Virus record (IMG/VR): IMGVR_UViG_3300044802_000094
Span: 1-38,078 of that record
Strand: one strand, 5' to 3'
Source: a virus
Length of the DNA stretch: 38,078 bases
Positions within the stretch are counted from its first letter, which is position 1. Every line of letters starts with the position of its first letter. Below, piece by piece: positions 28,491 to 37,848 of the stretch. The translations under genes were made by a program, and so were the position numbers. The notes under the pieces are model-generated. The model did not search any database. It was not told the DNA's origin and saw nothing but the letters and a program-made list of their open reading frames with translations.

Positions 28491-29825
28491 ATGATTTTTA
28501 AAATTCGTTTTCTACTCGCATACGTTTTTACGAGTTTGTTTGAGTCGGCCAAGGTTATACTTGGAAACCAGATCGGCGGTGTTGGGGTCACGGCCCCCAC
28601 GGCGCTCCCCGCACAGAGCCAGAAGCTTGGGTTTGATTCCGAACTCAGGATGAAGTCTCTGTTGGAGGATATTTACACTGATTTGAAGGGCCTTTACAAC
28701 ACCGAAACCAAGAAGATGTCGAATGGAATTTACATGGAGATCAACGATGCGGCTTTGAGTAATTCGCATACCGCGACGATTACCATGAAGCTTCATTTGA
28801 TGGGAGCCGGTGTGTTCGGTAACGCTGTTGCGATCGGGCATGAAGAGCTGCCCGTGACCAAAGCCGGGCTCATCTATCGGAACAACTGTAGGAAGGTTAT
28901 TGCCAATCCCGAGTACGGTGTTCGCCAGTTGGACCAAGAGTATTTGAAGCTTCGCCAGGCCCACGTCGATGACCTTGGAACGTGGAACAAGGAAGAGGAG
29001 GGGCTTGAGATTCGACAGGCGCTCGTTGAGCAGTTCGGCGAGACCCTGAGACACGGCGACACGATTGCGCAGTGTATTCCTAACTTCAACGCGAACATTT
29101 TCGTTGCCGGTCTTACGCTCAGGGATTGCGTACCGGCCTTCAGCTCCAACCCGGCTACGTACACTTCGCGTATCGTTCAGAAGATTCTTCAGAGCGGCGG
29201 CGGGCACCTGGACCCGATTACCGCACAGACACTCAACCAGCCTAACCTTTCGAATCTGAGCAATCTGGCGATGGCAAAACGCATCAACACGCTCAAGATT
29301 CCCGGACTTCCGAGCGGGAAAGGGTACATTCTCACGATTTCTGAGCTTCAGGCGACGTACCTTGGCGACCCTGTTTGGTCCGCCAGGAACCTCGGAAGTC
29401 TATATATCGCCTTCAATCGTCTGAACGAAAAAGTTCAGAATTGGACCGGAGTTATCGGGGCGTACAAGGACATGGTCATCGTTGTTGACCCCCGGATGCC
29501 CACGCTTCTTCCCGCGGGTTCGAGCGCACCGTATTCCCTCGCCGCTGGGTACATGTATTGGGGTGACACGGACGGACGGAATCGTTCGCATGAGCACGTT
29601 CGGGATTGTTGCATTCTCCACGGTCAGGGCGCAGTTTGGAAGTGGTATCCGCAGAAGATCCATTTCATAGAGCAGTTGGACGACTACGATGCCATTAAGG
29701 GTATCGGCACCGCATGCGTCCGTGGGGTGGGTGCGATGATGTACGATCAGCAGACGCCGGGCACCGCGACTCAGGAGCAGTTCAGCTCCATTCTCGGGCT
29801 GTGTTCGCTGCCGGATTACGTTTAG
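28491..29825 (+). CDS. Major capsid protein (N4-gp56/DUF4043-like)
   Basis: 444 aa from ATG 28491 behind GGAGG. The middle (TATITMKLHLMGAGVFGNAVAIGHEELPVTKAGLIYRNN ... YGVRQLDQEYLKLRQAHVDDLGTW) follows the pattern of the N4-gp56/DUF4043 capsid group, which has the HK97 fold, and the C-terminal half has GTACVRGVGAMMYDQQ. The gene is GC-richer and more codon-biased than its neighbours, as expected for the most abundant protein. Unusual: the first about 22 residues are hydrophobic (MIFKIRFLLAYVFTSLF). Confidence 0.85.
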   Translation: MIFKIRFLLAYVFTSLFESAKVILGNQIGGVGVTAPTALPAQSQKLGFDSELRMKSLLEDIYTDLKGLYNTETKKMSNGIYMEINDAALSNSHTATITMKLHLMGAGVFGNAVAIGHEELPVTKAGLIYRNNCRKVIANPEYGVRQLDQEYLKLRQAHVDDLGTWNKEEEGLEIRQALVEQFGETLRHGDTIAQCIPNFNANIFVAGLTLRDCVPAFSSNPATYTSRIVQKILQSGGGHLDPITAQTLNQPNLSNLSNLAMAKRINTLKIPGLPSGKGYILTISELQATYLGDPVWSARNLGSLYIAFNRLNEKVQNWTGVIGAYKDMVIVVDPRMPTLLPAGSSAPYSLAAGYMYWGDTDGRNRSHEHVRDCCILHGQGAVWKWYPQKIHFIEQLDDYDAIKGIGTACVRGVGAMMYDQQTPGTATQEQFSSILGLCSLPDYV

Positions 29826-29861
29826 CTAACGGCGAGCAAAACCGCCATATCTATTCACCAT

Positions 29862-29887
29862 TGTCGGGGGAGACTAAAACCTCTCCC
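29862..29887 (+). other. Small hairpin between capsid and next gene
   Basis: CGGGGGAG and CTCTCCCG pair over 8 bp (one G-U) around a short loop in the 84-bp gap. No T-run follows, so it is more likely an RNA-stability or processing hairpin that protects the capsid message than a terminator. Confidence 0.4.
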
Positions 29888-29909
29888 GGTGTAAATAAGG
29901 AGAAATAGT

Positions 29910-30575
29910 ATGATTCGTGGTGGAATTAGTATCGACAAAGACCAGAGACAGCTTGAAATCGCACAGGAAAATGCGATCATGAAGGCGGGTAAGAAGTTTA
30001 TTTCCCTCAGGCTGAAGGACTACACGAAAAACCGCATTCAAGGTGCGATAATTCTTCAGGGCATGCCGTATATCGATGCCATCACGAACATGCGGGCGTT
30101 TCAATTCGTCGAACGCGGGGGGCCGCTGGATTTTACTTTGGACGAGTTTAAAGGCGGGATGTACTGCAAGATGTACGACTGCGAACACAATCGGAAGTTT
30201 CTAGCTTCGGTGCTTTCTTACGATTTTTGGGAGATCGAAGATGAAGGGGTTTTGGCGGCGGTGAAAGACATGGCCGCTCAAATCGCAGCGCGGGTGATTG
30301 ATAAACCCGCAGAGCAACCAAAGGAAGCGAAGTTGAGCGACGATGACCTTGAGATCGAGCTTGCGCGTCTTCAGTCGATTAAGGCCGGTAGGACGATAGC
30401 TAAGGGCGAATTGAACAAGAGGCCCTTACGTCCTCTTAAGCCCGAAGAGAAGCCCGAGGAAGTAGAGCAGCCCGGAGAACCTGGAACCGAGGAGAGTGCG
30501 GCCCCGGAGGTTCAGGACACGAAGAGTGAGGCAAAAGGACGGAAGAAGCGCGGATTAGTAACCATCGAAGATTAA
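29910..30575 (+). CDS. Hypothetical head protein with acidic/Pro-rich tail
   Basis: 221 aa, ATG 29910 with AAGGAG. The N-terminal about 120 residues form an alpha/beta domain (KKFISLRLKDYTKNRIQGAIILQGMPYIDAIT, FKGGMYCKMYDCEHNRKFLASVLSYDFWEI). The rest is Pro/Glu/Lys-rich and low in complexity. Position right after the capsid gene suggests a head-completion, minor head or assembly factor. No family recognised. Confidence 0.65.
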   Translation: MIRGGISIDKDQRQLEIAQENAIMKAGKKFISLRLKDYTKNRIQGAIILQGMPYIDAITNMRAFQFVERGGPLDFTLDEFKGGMYCKMYDCEHNRKFLASVLSYDFWEIEDEGVLAAVKDMAAQIAARVIDKPAEQPKEAKLSDDDLEIELARLQSIKAGRTIAKGELNKRPLRPLKPEEKPEEVEQPGEPGTEESAAPEVQDTKSEAKGRKKRGLVTIED

Positions 30576-30589
30576 GCGGATAGGACATC

Positions 30590-31315
30590 ATGACCACAGA
30601 AGAACTTGTTGATGAGCTGGTTTCCAGGTTTAACGGGTGGAATCGCGGTGGTGATCATGGTGTCCTTAAATATCTGAATACCGCTCATGAAATCTTGATG
30701 GCTGCGGAGATGCAGCAGAATGTTATCTTCGATTCAACCACAGGAAATTTTCCACTTCTCAATACCACCCAGGGAGTTTTCAATTACTCAATGCCGGATG
30801 ATGTTTGGCGGGTAGTTGGAATTCTTATTTCTATCGACCTTTGGAATCAACCACTTTTTGATTATGATTTGTTCGGCGGCGTTTACGATTACGGTATGTT
30901 TGGTTCGGGACTGAACAGACATATCGGGACTTCGTATAAGAATTCCATAGCTATAGGCGGAGCGCTTTATGCAAAGATTCCGTTTATTCGAACATGGGAC
31001 AGAGTAAATGCTTTGACACCGGCAAGGTTGATGTGGACCAAAGACCCGTTGACGAGATCGGGTATATACTATCGCTACAGTTATAAAAGACCTACACAGA
31101 TTATTAGTGAGAGTATTCAACCCGATATTCCTACACCGTGGGATTTTGATATTCTGATTCCTGCGACAGCTAAATTAATTGAGGGTGTACAGAGTGGAAA
31201 TTATGATGAGGCTCGTCAGATATTGAGGAACGAGCTTAAACCGCTTTTGTGGAAGCAGATGAACTCAGGAGATCAGGGAGATATCGATATAGAACCAGTT
31301 GATCGAGGTTTTTAA
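30590..31315 (+). CDS. Head-tail adaptor / connector-like protein
   Basis: 241 aa. TTEELVDELVSRFNGWNRGGDHGVLKYLNTAHEILMAAEMQ at the N-terminus, then a beta-rich middle with many Tyr/Asp and a C-terminal helix with NYDEARQILRNELKPLLW, reminiscent of podovirus tail accessory (gp4-like) and phage head-tail adaptors, which often begin with such a helical pair. Located after capsid and before virion surface genes. The assignment is by position and shape. Confidence 0.6.
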   Translation: MTTEELVDELVSRFNGWNRGGDHGVLKYLNTAHEILMAAEMQQNVIFDSTTGNFPLLNTTQGVFNYSMPDDVWRVVGILISIDLWNQPLFDYDLFGGVYDYGMFGSGLNRHIGTSYKNSIAIGGALYAKIPFIRTWDRVNALTPARLMWTKDPLTRSGIYYRYSYKRPTQIISESIQPDIPTPWDFDILIPATAKLIEGVQSGNYDEARQILRNELKPLLWKQMNSGDQGDIDIEPVDRGF

Positions 31316-31329
31316 ATTAGGGGGTTATA

Positions 31330-33096
31330 ATGGCAGGAACGTTAAGGCGTAGACAATCAAGAGCATGTACCGGGCGGTCATTTTCCATGTTAGGCACAGA
31401 TGGCTACATGGCGCATTTGATGGACTTTGTGACGCGCCCTAATATTCATGGAGACACAAAGGCCATAACGAGCATAAATTTTGAAATAGGAAGCTTTTAT
31501 CTTCCTAGTCATGGATATGTGACGGGACAAGCAGTGGTATTGACTGGAACTACTGCGCCTACGGGATTAGCGTTAACAACCAATATGGGATTTCCGTTAA
31601 ATTGGACGGCGATTACCGAATACTGGATCATTAGAACAGATGGGGATAATTTTCAACTAGCGGCTTCGCATTATTTGTCGATGGTTGGGACAGCGCTTGT
31701 TTTTTCGAGCAATGGAACTAGCGTGAGCGTAACAGCGCTTGGAGGAGGGGCTAATTGGCACTTAATCGATGATTACTCGCGCCAGACCCCACAAACTGTA
31801 GCGTATACTGCCGTTGACGCTGGAACAGATAAGATAAACGCTGTTGCACACGGTTTTTCTCACATGCAAAGGGTTACTATAGCCTCTTCAGGGTCGCTTC
31901 CCTCCCCACTTGTCGCTGGAACCGCATATTGGATTATAAGGGTTGATGCAGATCATGTGCGGCTTGCACAAACCGAGGACTATGCCTTCTCCTTGACTGC
32001 AATTGATCTTACTACCCAGGGAAGCGGAAATCACACGATAACGACGAGTGAACATTTTATCATAGTTTCCGACACAGCGGCTCCCACGTGCAATGGGTAC
32101 GACACCGCTGGTAGTGCATGGGAAAGTCCCACGGGAATGGCACCGAAATTTCTGAAGCTTGGATACCAAACCACCGAGAGCGGTTATGTTAGGATGCAGG
32201 GGTTGATTTGGTGGAACTCTACTACTCATGCTCCGTGGGGGTATTGGGTTGGCAGGAGAATGAATAGTTATGATAGTTCGGTTTTTGCTTACCAGTTTAT
32301 TGGCGGGGATGAATTTCTTATGCAGGCGACGCAGCTAGGGGCTACATGGTATAGGATGTTTATCGACACATTTACGGCTATCTCTTCAAAACTTGAACCA
32401 ATTAGCAATGTAGGTGTATTACAATCAGGGGTTACGGCGATAACAAGTACGGTTCTTCCGCTTGCCGCTGGACAAGAACTAGGTTTTACCGTCAATAAAT
32501 TTTATTACCTCTATGACTTTGCGTCGCATTGCTGGATTAATTATGTTAAGGTTACCAATGTTGATACGTCGGCACATACGGTAACGGTGTTAGGGTGTAC
32601 AAATAATTTTCCTTCCGGTGCGATTTTGACTCCTTATGCCCATAGGTATTATTTGTTTGGGCAAAGTTCCGACAATGGGATAAATATGTCAAGCTACAAT
32701 CCGTATAGCTTTGGAGATACTTATTGTACGATACCGTACTATTCTTCGTACGATAATCAGGGGTATGTTTTTCATAATCAACAAGGCGCAATTTACGGAC
32801 AAGCCGCATATACACAGACTACCGAATTAATCGACGCGGGTATACCTGACGATGAGGGTAATTACGATTGTGTTCGACATGCTATTAAAGAGGCATCATT
32901 TCCCAACATTAATAATCTTCCAAGTGGTATTAACAGGCTTTATGGTAAATCAAGTAATACATTAGAAACCCGTGTTGGGGCAATGGGCCTTATGGTTAAT
33001 TATCGGACAATGCTTGGGGTTGATTATTTGTATTTTTTTGACATTGCCGCAGGTACTTACGCTGATATGATAACTTATTCCGAATCAGAGACGTAG
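31330..33096 (+). CDS. Virion protein with tandem beta domains
   Basis: 588 aa, ATG 31330. Two similar beta-sandwich repeats are visible, about residues 45-135 (LPSHGYVTGQAVVL, EYWIIRTDGDNFQLAAS) and 160-240 (AVAHGFSHMQRVTI, AYWIIRVDADHVRLAQT), a domain seen in many phage surface proteins. The C-terminal half (WGYWVGRRMNSYDSSVFAYQF onward) is Tyr/Trp/Asn-rich and aromatic. Likely a capsid decoration, fibre base or tail needle component. No enzyme motif. Confidence 0.7.
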   Translation: MAGTLRRRQSRACTGRSFSMLGTDGYMAHLMDFVTRPNIHGDTKAITSINFEIGSFYLPSHGYVTGQAVVLTGTTAPTGLALTTNMGFPLNWTAITEYWIIRTDGDNFQLAASHYLSMVGTALVFSSNGTSVSVTALGGGANWHLIDDYSRQTPQTVAYTAVDAGTDKINAVAHGFSHMQRVTIASSGSLPSPLVAGTAYWIIRVDADHVRLAQTEDYAFSLTAIDLTTQGSGNHTITTSEHFIIVSDTAAPTCNGYDTAGSAWESPTGMAPKFLKLGYQTTESGYVRMQGLIWWNSTTHAPWGYWVGRRMNSYDSSVFAYQFIGGDEFLMQATQLGATWYRMFIDTFTAISSKLEPISNVGVLQSGVTAITSTVLPLAAGQELGFTVNKFYYLYDFASHCWINYVKVTNVDTSAHTVTVLGCTNNFPSGAILTPYAHRYYLFGQSSDNGINMSSYNPYSFGDTYCTIPYYSSYDNQGYVFHNQQGAIYGQAAYTQTTELIDAGIPDDEGNYDCVRHAIKEASFPNINNLPSGINRLYGKSSNTLETRVGAMGLMVNYRTMLGVDYLYFFDIAAGTYADMITYSESET

Positions 33097-33111
33097 GGGT
33101 TTATTATTTGT

Positions 33112-33786
33112 ATGGGCTTAATGGCTGAAATCAGTATTGACGAAGTATATGGCGGAGAACTTGCGTTTGAGTCTCCCGTACTTCGTGAGCCATATTCGGC
33201 AGGGCAGATGTCTCAGGATATTGATTTCGAGGTACTGATAGGTAGCTTTACTTTTACCGGATATATCGAACGTTTAACCTATCGCTTAGGAGGTCTTGAG
33301 GAAACAGGTATTGGTGATGTGTTTCTTGCTGGTTTGTCGGGGGATACGCCGGTTTTGAGGGCTTCATATTTCATGGGAACAATAGCGGAGATATTTATTT
33401 CCGGTACGGAACCTAGGCCCGGCGATACTATGCATCTTATCGATTTTGTCGAAGACCTTAAGCCGGTGGCTAATTTTTCTGGATCACCAAGATGGGGATT
33501 GCGGCATGTTTCTGTTAAATTCACCAATTTAAGCGTAGGTAATATCTTAAGATATCTTTGGGCTTTTGGCGACGGATCAAACAGCAACGAGAAAAATCCT
33601 GTTCATAGTTATGTTCCCGGAATATATTCGGTTTTATTAAAAGCATGGTCATATACTCAAAACGATTGGGTATACAAGCAGAATTACATAGTAGTTCAAG
33701 ATGCTACCATCGATTTTGTTGGCGATAACCTTTCGGGTCCTATTCCGTTAAGGGTTAGGTTCACACCGACCCTGAGTATTGTATGA
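33112..33786 (+). CDS. PKD-domain virion protein
   Basis: 224 aa, ATG 33112. The N-terminal half is a beta-rich domain of unknown family. Residues about 122-200 form a PKD-type Ig domain: VANFSGSPRWGLRHVSVKFTNLS ... RYLWAFGDGSNSNEKNPVHSYVPGIYSVLLKAW. A beginning of a second PKD repeat (DATIDFVGDNLSGPIPLRVRFTP) is cut off at the stop. PKD domains on virions are thought to bind glycans or act as spacers. The stop overlaps the next start (ATGA). Confidence 0.75.
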   Translation: MGLMAEISIDEVYGGELAFESPVLREPYSAGQMSQDIDFEVLIGSFTFTGYIERLTYRLGGLEETGIGDVFLAGLSGDTPVLRASYFMGTIAEIFISGTEPRPGDTMHLIDFVEDLKPVANFSGSPRWGLRHVSVKFTNLSVGNILRYLWAFGDGSNSNEKNPVHSYVPGIYSVLLKAWSYTQNDWVYKQNYIVVQDATIDFVGDNLSGPIPLRVRFTPTLSIV

Positions 33787-35918
33787 GAAAAAATGTTGTA
33801 CCAAGTACAGGGCAGAAGGATGTAAAGAACACTGAAGGGAAGATGAAGCCCGTTCAGTTTCAGAATTTTTCCCGTGGTACAATTCAAGACCCGCCGGCAT
33901 CTGAAGTAGAAGAAGGTTTTGCTGATAGTCTCAACATTACGGCATTCCCTGGATTTTACGAAGGCAGACTTGGCAATAGGCTTTATACGAGCACTAGATT
34001 TCCGAGCATTTCAGGGAGGACCGGGTATTCGGCGTATAAGGTTGATGATACCGTTATTTCTCAAAGTGGAGACATTTTTTTGCCGACTGATCCCGGGAAC
34101 TACTTTTGTTGGGGGGATGTTTACGAGCTTATTCTTGAGTATATTGACCCCCAGCATATAAGAGTAGAATCAAAGGATTTTTTTAGCACTAACATTTGCT
34201 CTATTATGGGTGCTCCTAATGTTTTTTTCTTTCATAAGAGCCTAAAGATATGGGTGCTAGTCCTTGGTAATGAAATTTATTTTGCCGACGAGGGGATTCC
34301 GTCTTGGAATAAGGTTTTAATTGTTTCCAAAGATCAATTATTTAATACCATTTCCGATTATTCTGAATATCTCGATAAAACCATTATTTTTAATGGCAAC
34401 GGGATATTTAAAGCCGACATTTTACAATTCCCGATTGCGTATAGGGCAAATATTGACCCACCAAATGTAAGAATACTTTCGGTTCCTAATTTTGTTGGGG
34501 CTGCATCGAGGTATCGGTATCTTTATTCAGCCCAGAGAATTGCAAATGAGGGTGGAATTGTTAACCGGCAGACACCAAGTATAATCGATCTCGAAACAGG
34601 GACTAACGCGGTCGATGAAAACAATATTGATTACGGTGAGGTCTATACAAAGCATGTTATTTCTCCTCAGCACCCTTTTCCGGTGAGAACCCTATGGGTC
34701 CCTGAAGTACCGAATTCAAATCCAAAAGAATACCAGTGGCATTTTAGTCATTTTCCAGTATGGAGGACGCTTGATCTTGAGGCTTTGAATGTTTCGGATG
34801 TTACCCGAACCAAATATAATGATCCGAGTGTCTTTGTCTGGGTTGATGACGTTCGGATGTGCGCGGCCTTTTGGATATCGATTAGTGGGAATAAGGTTAC
34901 CGCACTTAGGGGAACGTTTGAGGTGGCGGACGTTCATTCGGTACTTGAGCTTGACGATGGGCAGAGGTTCGAAATTGTAAAGTTTATTAGTTCGGTCGAG
35001 GTTGAGATTATTTCCGAGTATTATTATGGAAATCTTTCAATTGGTCTATGTGCGGCGGCAATAGGTAATGGGAGGGTTATTCGTGGGAGTGTAACAGGTG
35101 ATGTTTTGACGGCAACACCGGGATACGCGGGTAGCTACTTTAATTCGAGTGACCTCCGGAAGACTATTTGGAACTCTGACGGGTACAGGCTTTATATTAT
35201 CGAGATCATTAACCCTACTCAGGTGCGGGTTCATGTGAATAACGACCTTCCCTTACAGGGTTTTACGATGGGCCCGACGCATCGTAATTTCTATGATACG
35301 GTAACTGACGATATTTTGTTTGCAAGACTGGATTTTTATTCGTGCTATGCGCGATACCGGAAGGCTATACCTAATTGCAATGTAGGAAAGGTCATTCCGG
35401 GTTTTGTAATCGCTGCCATAAGGGGGCAAAAGGATATTTATTATCAGGATTTACAAGCCGAAACCGATTATTTGATAGGACAATATGTGCCTATTCAACT
35501 GAATAATGATGTCCAGGACGCAATAACCCTTTTTTGGGTTTTTTCCAATGTCTTGTCGGTGATTTGCGCAACGAGTACGTGGGGAGCGCAGCTTGGGGTT
35601 TCGAATTTTACCACACTCCCCGGTAGTGGTGAGTCTATAGCTCTTTTAACGGGCTTAACGACAGTGGACAAGAGTACCGGATGTCTTGATCCTGGAAGCG
35701 TGCAGGACATTGGAAGGGATACAATAGAGCTGATTACTAACGAGCCCGGAGGAGAGGCTTTGAGGCAGTTTAGCGGGATGACTTACAGTAGCGAGGATGT
35801 ATTGACGGATTCCGGTATTGGTGGAAGGATCATAAAAGCCTTGAGAAAGACCAAAAGGCTTAGTGCGGCGATTTATGACGGAATAATTGGTTATGTTCTT
35901 TGGAGGAAAAATGCATGA
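33783..35918 (+). CDS. Large virion/tail protein
   Basis: 711 aa. N-terminal SRGTIQDPPASEVEEGFADSLNITAFPGFYEGRLGNRLYTS, followed by a long series of beta-rich segments (VDDVRMCAAFWISISGNKVTALRGTFEVADVHSVLELDDGQRF and similar). This layout is typical of tail hub, tail-tube or stabilisation proteins of podoviruses, which start with an N-terminal peptide that contacts the neighbour. No enzymatic motif. It lies between two PKD-containing genes with ATGA overlaps on both sides. Confidence 0.6.
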   Translation: MRKNVVPSTGQKDVKNTEGKMKPVQFQNFSRGTIQDPPASEVEEGFADSLNITAFPGFYEGRLGNRLYTSTRFPSISGRTGYSAYKVDDTVISQSGDIFLPTDPGNYFCWGDVYELILEYIDPQHIRVESKDFFSTNICSIMGAPNVFFFHKSLKIWVLVLGNEIYFADEGIPSWNKVLIVSKDQLFNTISDYSEYLDKTIIFNGNGIFKADILQFPIAYRANIDPPNVRILSVPNFVGAASRYRYLYSAQRIANEGGIVNRQTPSIIDLETGTNAVDENNIDYGEVYTKHVISPQHPFPVRTLWVPEVPNSNPKEYQWHFSHFPVWRTLDLEALNVSDVTRTKYNDPSVFVWVDDVRMCAAFWISISGNKVTALRGTFEVADVHSVLELDDGQRFEIVKFISSVEVEIISEYYYGNLSIGLCAAAIGNGRVIRGSVTGDVLTATPGYAGSYFNSSDLRKTIWNSDGYRLYIIEIINPTQVRVHVNNDLPLQGFTMGPTHRNFYDTVTDDILFARLDFYSCYARYRKAIPNCNVGKVIPGFVIAAIRGQKDIYYQDLQAETDYLIGQYVPIQLNNDVQDAITLFWVFSNVLSVICATSTWGAQLGVSNFTTLPGSGESIALLTGLTTVDKSTGCLDPGSVQDIGRDTIELITNEPGGEALRQFSGMTYSSEDVLTDSGIGGRIIKALRKTKRLSAAIYDGIIGYVLWRKNA

Positions 35919-37366
35919 ATATCCAAGGAACCTTAACCAAGGGGATAGCTCCTGTAGAAATTGTTTTTTCGATCGTAGGGTCTATGGTAAAGCTTACTAA
36001 GTGGCTTTGGAATTTCGGTGACGGCTCTATTAGCTCAGAATTTGAGCCAAGGCATACCTATAGGGCACCGGGAATATATACCGTATCCTTGACGGCTTGG
36101 GATGAATACGGGAATGAATATTCGGCAATTAAGATAGATTATATCTACGTTTATGATTTTCCTCTAGGAAGTCTTCTCTCCGGGTACACTGATTTTTGTT
36201 TTAGGCATGCCGTAAAGCCTGCTCAGGGCCAAGGCATAGCCCCGGTTGGGGGTAAGTGGGTATGGCCCATGGTAGTAGCGGCTACGGCAAAGGGATACAG
36301 TAGAAATTATGAACATTTATCGCTTATAGTTGATGGTAGGGAAATGAGAATTTATCAGATCGGAATACCTGAATTGTGGACCGATAGAAATGGAACTTAC
36401 GAGGAATCAGAGATACCGTGTGAGGTCATGTTACCGGAAATAGTTCCAAGGTTTGGGGAACAAGAGAATGTCAGGCACGTAGAAACGCATTCTTCCATGA
36501 GGTCGTGGGATGAAAAAAATTACAGAGGGAAAACAGGGTATACCGCTGACGGTTTTAGAAATTCTCAAGTGTTTAGCATTGAAGCTTACCAGGGCGGCGA
36601 ACAGATTGTACCAACTACGAAACTTCAAAAAGTTGATAAGGATGGGGATTATGCTTTTTTGAAGGACGTTGAGGCAAAAAGATTTCAGCTAAAGTTAAAA
36701 TATGCAACTTCGGCCTTTAGGACAACGAGGATAACGACGCATTTACAAGAGATTGATCATCGGACTCCGCCTCAATTTAATGATGTCCCGGAAAAACAGT
36801 GGCAAAAAGAACTCGCGATACCCGATATTTGGTTTTCAAGAAACAAGCCGTCGATGCTTACAAATCGAGCGGATGGTAAGACATGGGTTGGAGCGGGAAC
36901 AGTCGTGGCGGGCCCAGATGGAAAAGCAACAACCGCTTTTAACTCTACCGGGATTTCGGGGATTACGGCTTATGCGATAGCGGATTTTATGGTTTCGGGT
37001 TGGCTTATTGGCGACGGAGGAATATATAGGGCGCAAGTAAATGGCGGCGGTACGGTAGTATTCGGCGTAACCGGTGATACTTTGTATTTTATTGACGGGA
37101 CAGACACAATCAATGTAATACTTTCACCGGATGTTGGGTGGAGGCATGTTACCGTTATTCGTAGGGGAATTAATCTTGATGTTTACCAAAATGGGAAACT
37201 AAAAAGTACAACCCTATTAAGTGGAGTTAGGCCTTACGGCGGGAACACGGTTATTGGGAATGGTGGAATGTTTGATATTCGAAGAATACCAAGTGTGGTC
37301 AGTGCGGAAGCATTATATTATTATTATCAGAGTGTTTTAGATGGCGGTGGAGGGGTGCTACCATGA
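35915..37366 (+). CDS. PKD and lectin-domain virion protein
   Basis: 483 aa from ATG 35915 behind TTGGAGG. Residues about 1-80 form a PKD domain (KWLWNFGDGSISSEFEPRHTYRAPGIYTVSLTAWD). The middle is beta-rich (EHLSLIVDGREMRIYQIGIPELW). The C-terminal 160 residues are a concanavalin A/LamG-type lectin fold: ATTAFNSTGISGITAYAIADFMVSGWLI, VGWRHVTVIRRGINLDVYQNGKLKS. This is the likely receptor-binding or adhesion protein of the particle. The stop overlaps the start of a small gene. Confidence 0.75.
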   Translation: MNIQGTLTKGIAPVEIVFSIVGSMVKLTKWLWNFGDGSISSEFEPRHTYRAPGIYTVSLTAWDEYGNEYSAIKIDYIYVYDFPLGSLLSGYTDFCFRHAVKPAQGQGIAPVGGKWVWPMVVAATAKGYSRNYEHLSLIVDGREMRIYQIGIPELWTDRNGTYEESEIPCEVMLPEIVPRFGEQENVRHVETHSSMRSWDEKNYRGKTGYTADGFRNSQVFSIEAYQGGEQIVPTTKLQKVDKDGDYAFLKDVEAKRFQLKLKYATSAFRTTRITTHLQEIDHRTPPQFNDVPEKQWQKELAIPDIWFSRNKPSMLTNRADGKTWVGAGTVVAGPDGKATTAFNSTGISGITAYAIADFMVSGWLIGDGGIYRAQVNGGGTVVFGVTGDTLYFIDGTDTINVILSPDVGWRHVTVIRRGINLDVYQNGKLKSTTLLSGVRPYGGNTVIGNGGMFDIRRIPSVVSAEALYYYYQSVLDGGGGVLP

Positions 37367-37521
37367 GCCATCGCAGAATGACAAGCTTGCCCTACCCGGA
37401 CCCCGGCGAAAAAGACCAATCAAAGGTCAACCAGCAGTTGATGGATTGTATTAAGATTCTACAGACGTGGGATTCTGAAAAAGAAAAAAGAATTCAAGAA
37501 CTTGAAAGAAAGGTAGGATAA
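37363..37521 (+). CDS. Small 52-aa virion-region protein
   Basis: ATG 37363 overlaps the stop of the previous gene (ATGA). The peptide MSHRRMTSLPYPDPGEKD is followed by a helical, charged C-terminal half (QQLMDCIKILQTWDSEKEKRIQELERK), probably a coiled coil. Small coiled-coil proteins in this place sometimes serve as tail-fibre chaperones or trimerisation partners; this is a guess. No family recognised. Confidence 0.55.
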   Translation: MSHRRMTSLPYPDPGEKDQSKVNQQLMDCIKILQTWDSEKEKRIQELERKVG

Positions 37522-37522
37522 T

Positions 37523-37846
37523 ATGCCTAGAGGAGCATTTCAGGCGGCAAAACACGTAAGCTTTGAAGATTCTTGGCTTGCGGCTCAAGGTAGTGACCAC
37601 AAGGATTTCAAGGATTTGCGTAATGGTCAGGATTTTCGCCCGCAGGGTATTTACATTAACCAAAGTTCCGACCAGACCGAGGACGCGAATGGATATGCGA
37701 CGGTTTACGGTTGGTTGTTTGGTGAGAATCACGGGTATATCGATGTTTGGAAGGTTCCCGTGAGGACTCCGGTTGCGTTGGCATTCAGGGCGATAAGGGC
37801 GTCAGGCACGACCGCACGGGGAATTCGTTTTATCAGTGAGGTATAG
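37523..37846 (+). CDS. Hypothetical 107-aa virion-region protein
   Basis: ATG 37523, 1 nt after the previous stop, with AAAGGTAGG upstream. Beta-rich: MPRGAFQAAKHVSFEDSW, NQSSDQTEDANGYATVYGWLFGEN, DVWKVPVRTPVALAFRAIR. Could be a small capping or head-fibre protein. No match recognised. Confidence 0.55.
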   Translation: MPRGAFQAAKHVSFEDSWLAAQGSDHKDFKDLRNGQDFRPQGIYINQSSDQTEDANGYATVYGWLFGENHGYIDVWKVPVRTPVALAFRAIRASGTTARGIRFISEV

Positions 37847-37848
37847 GC

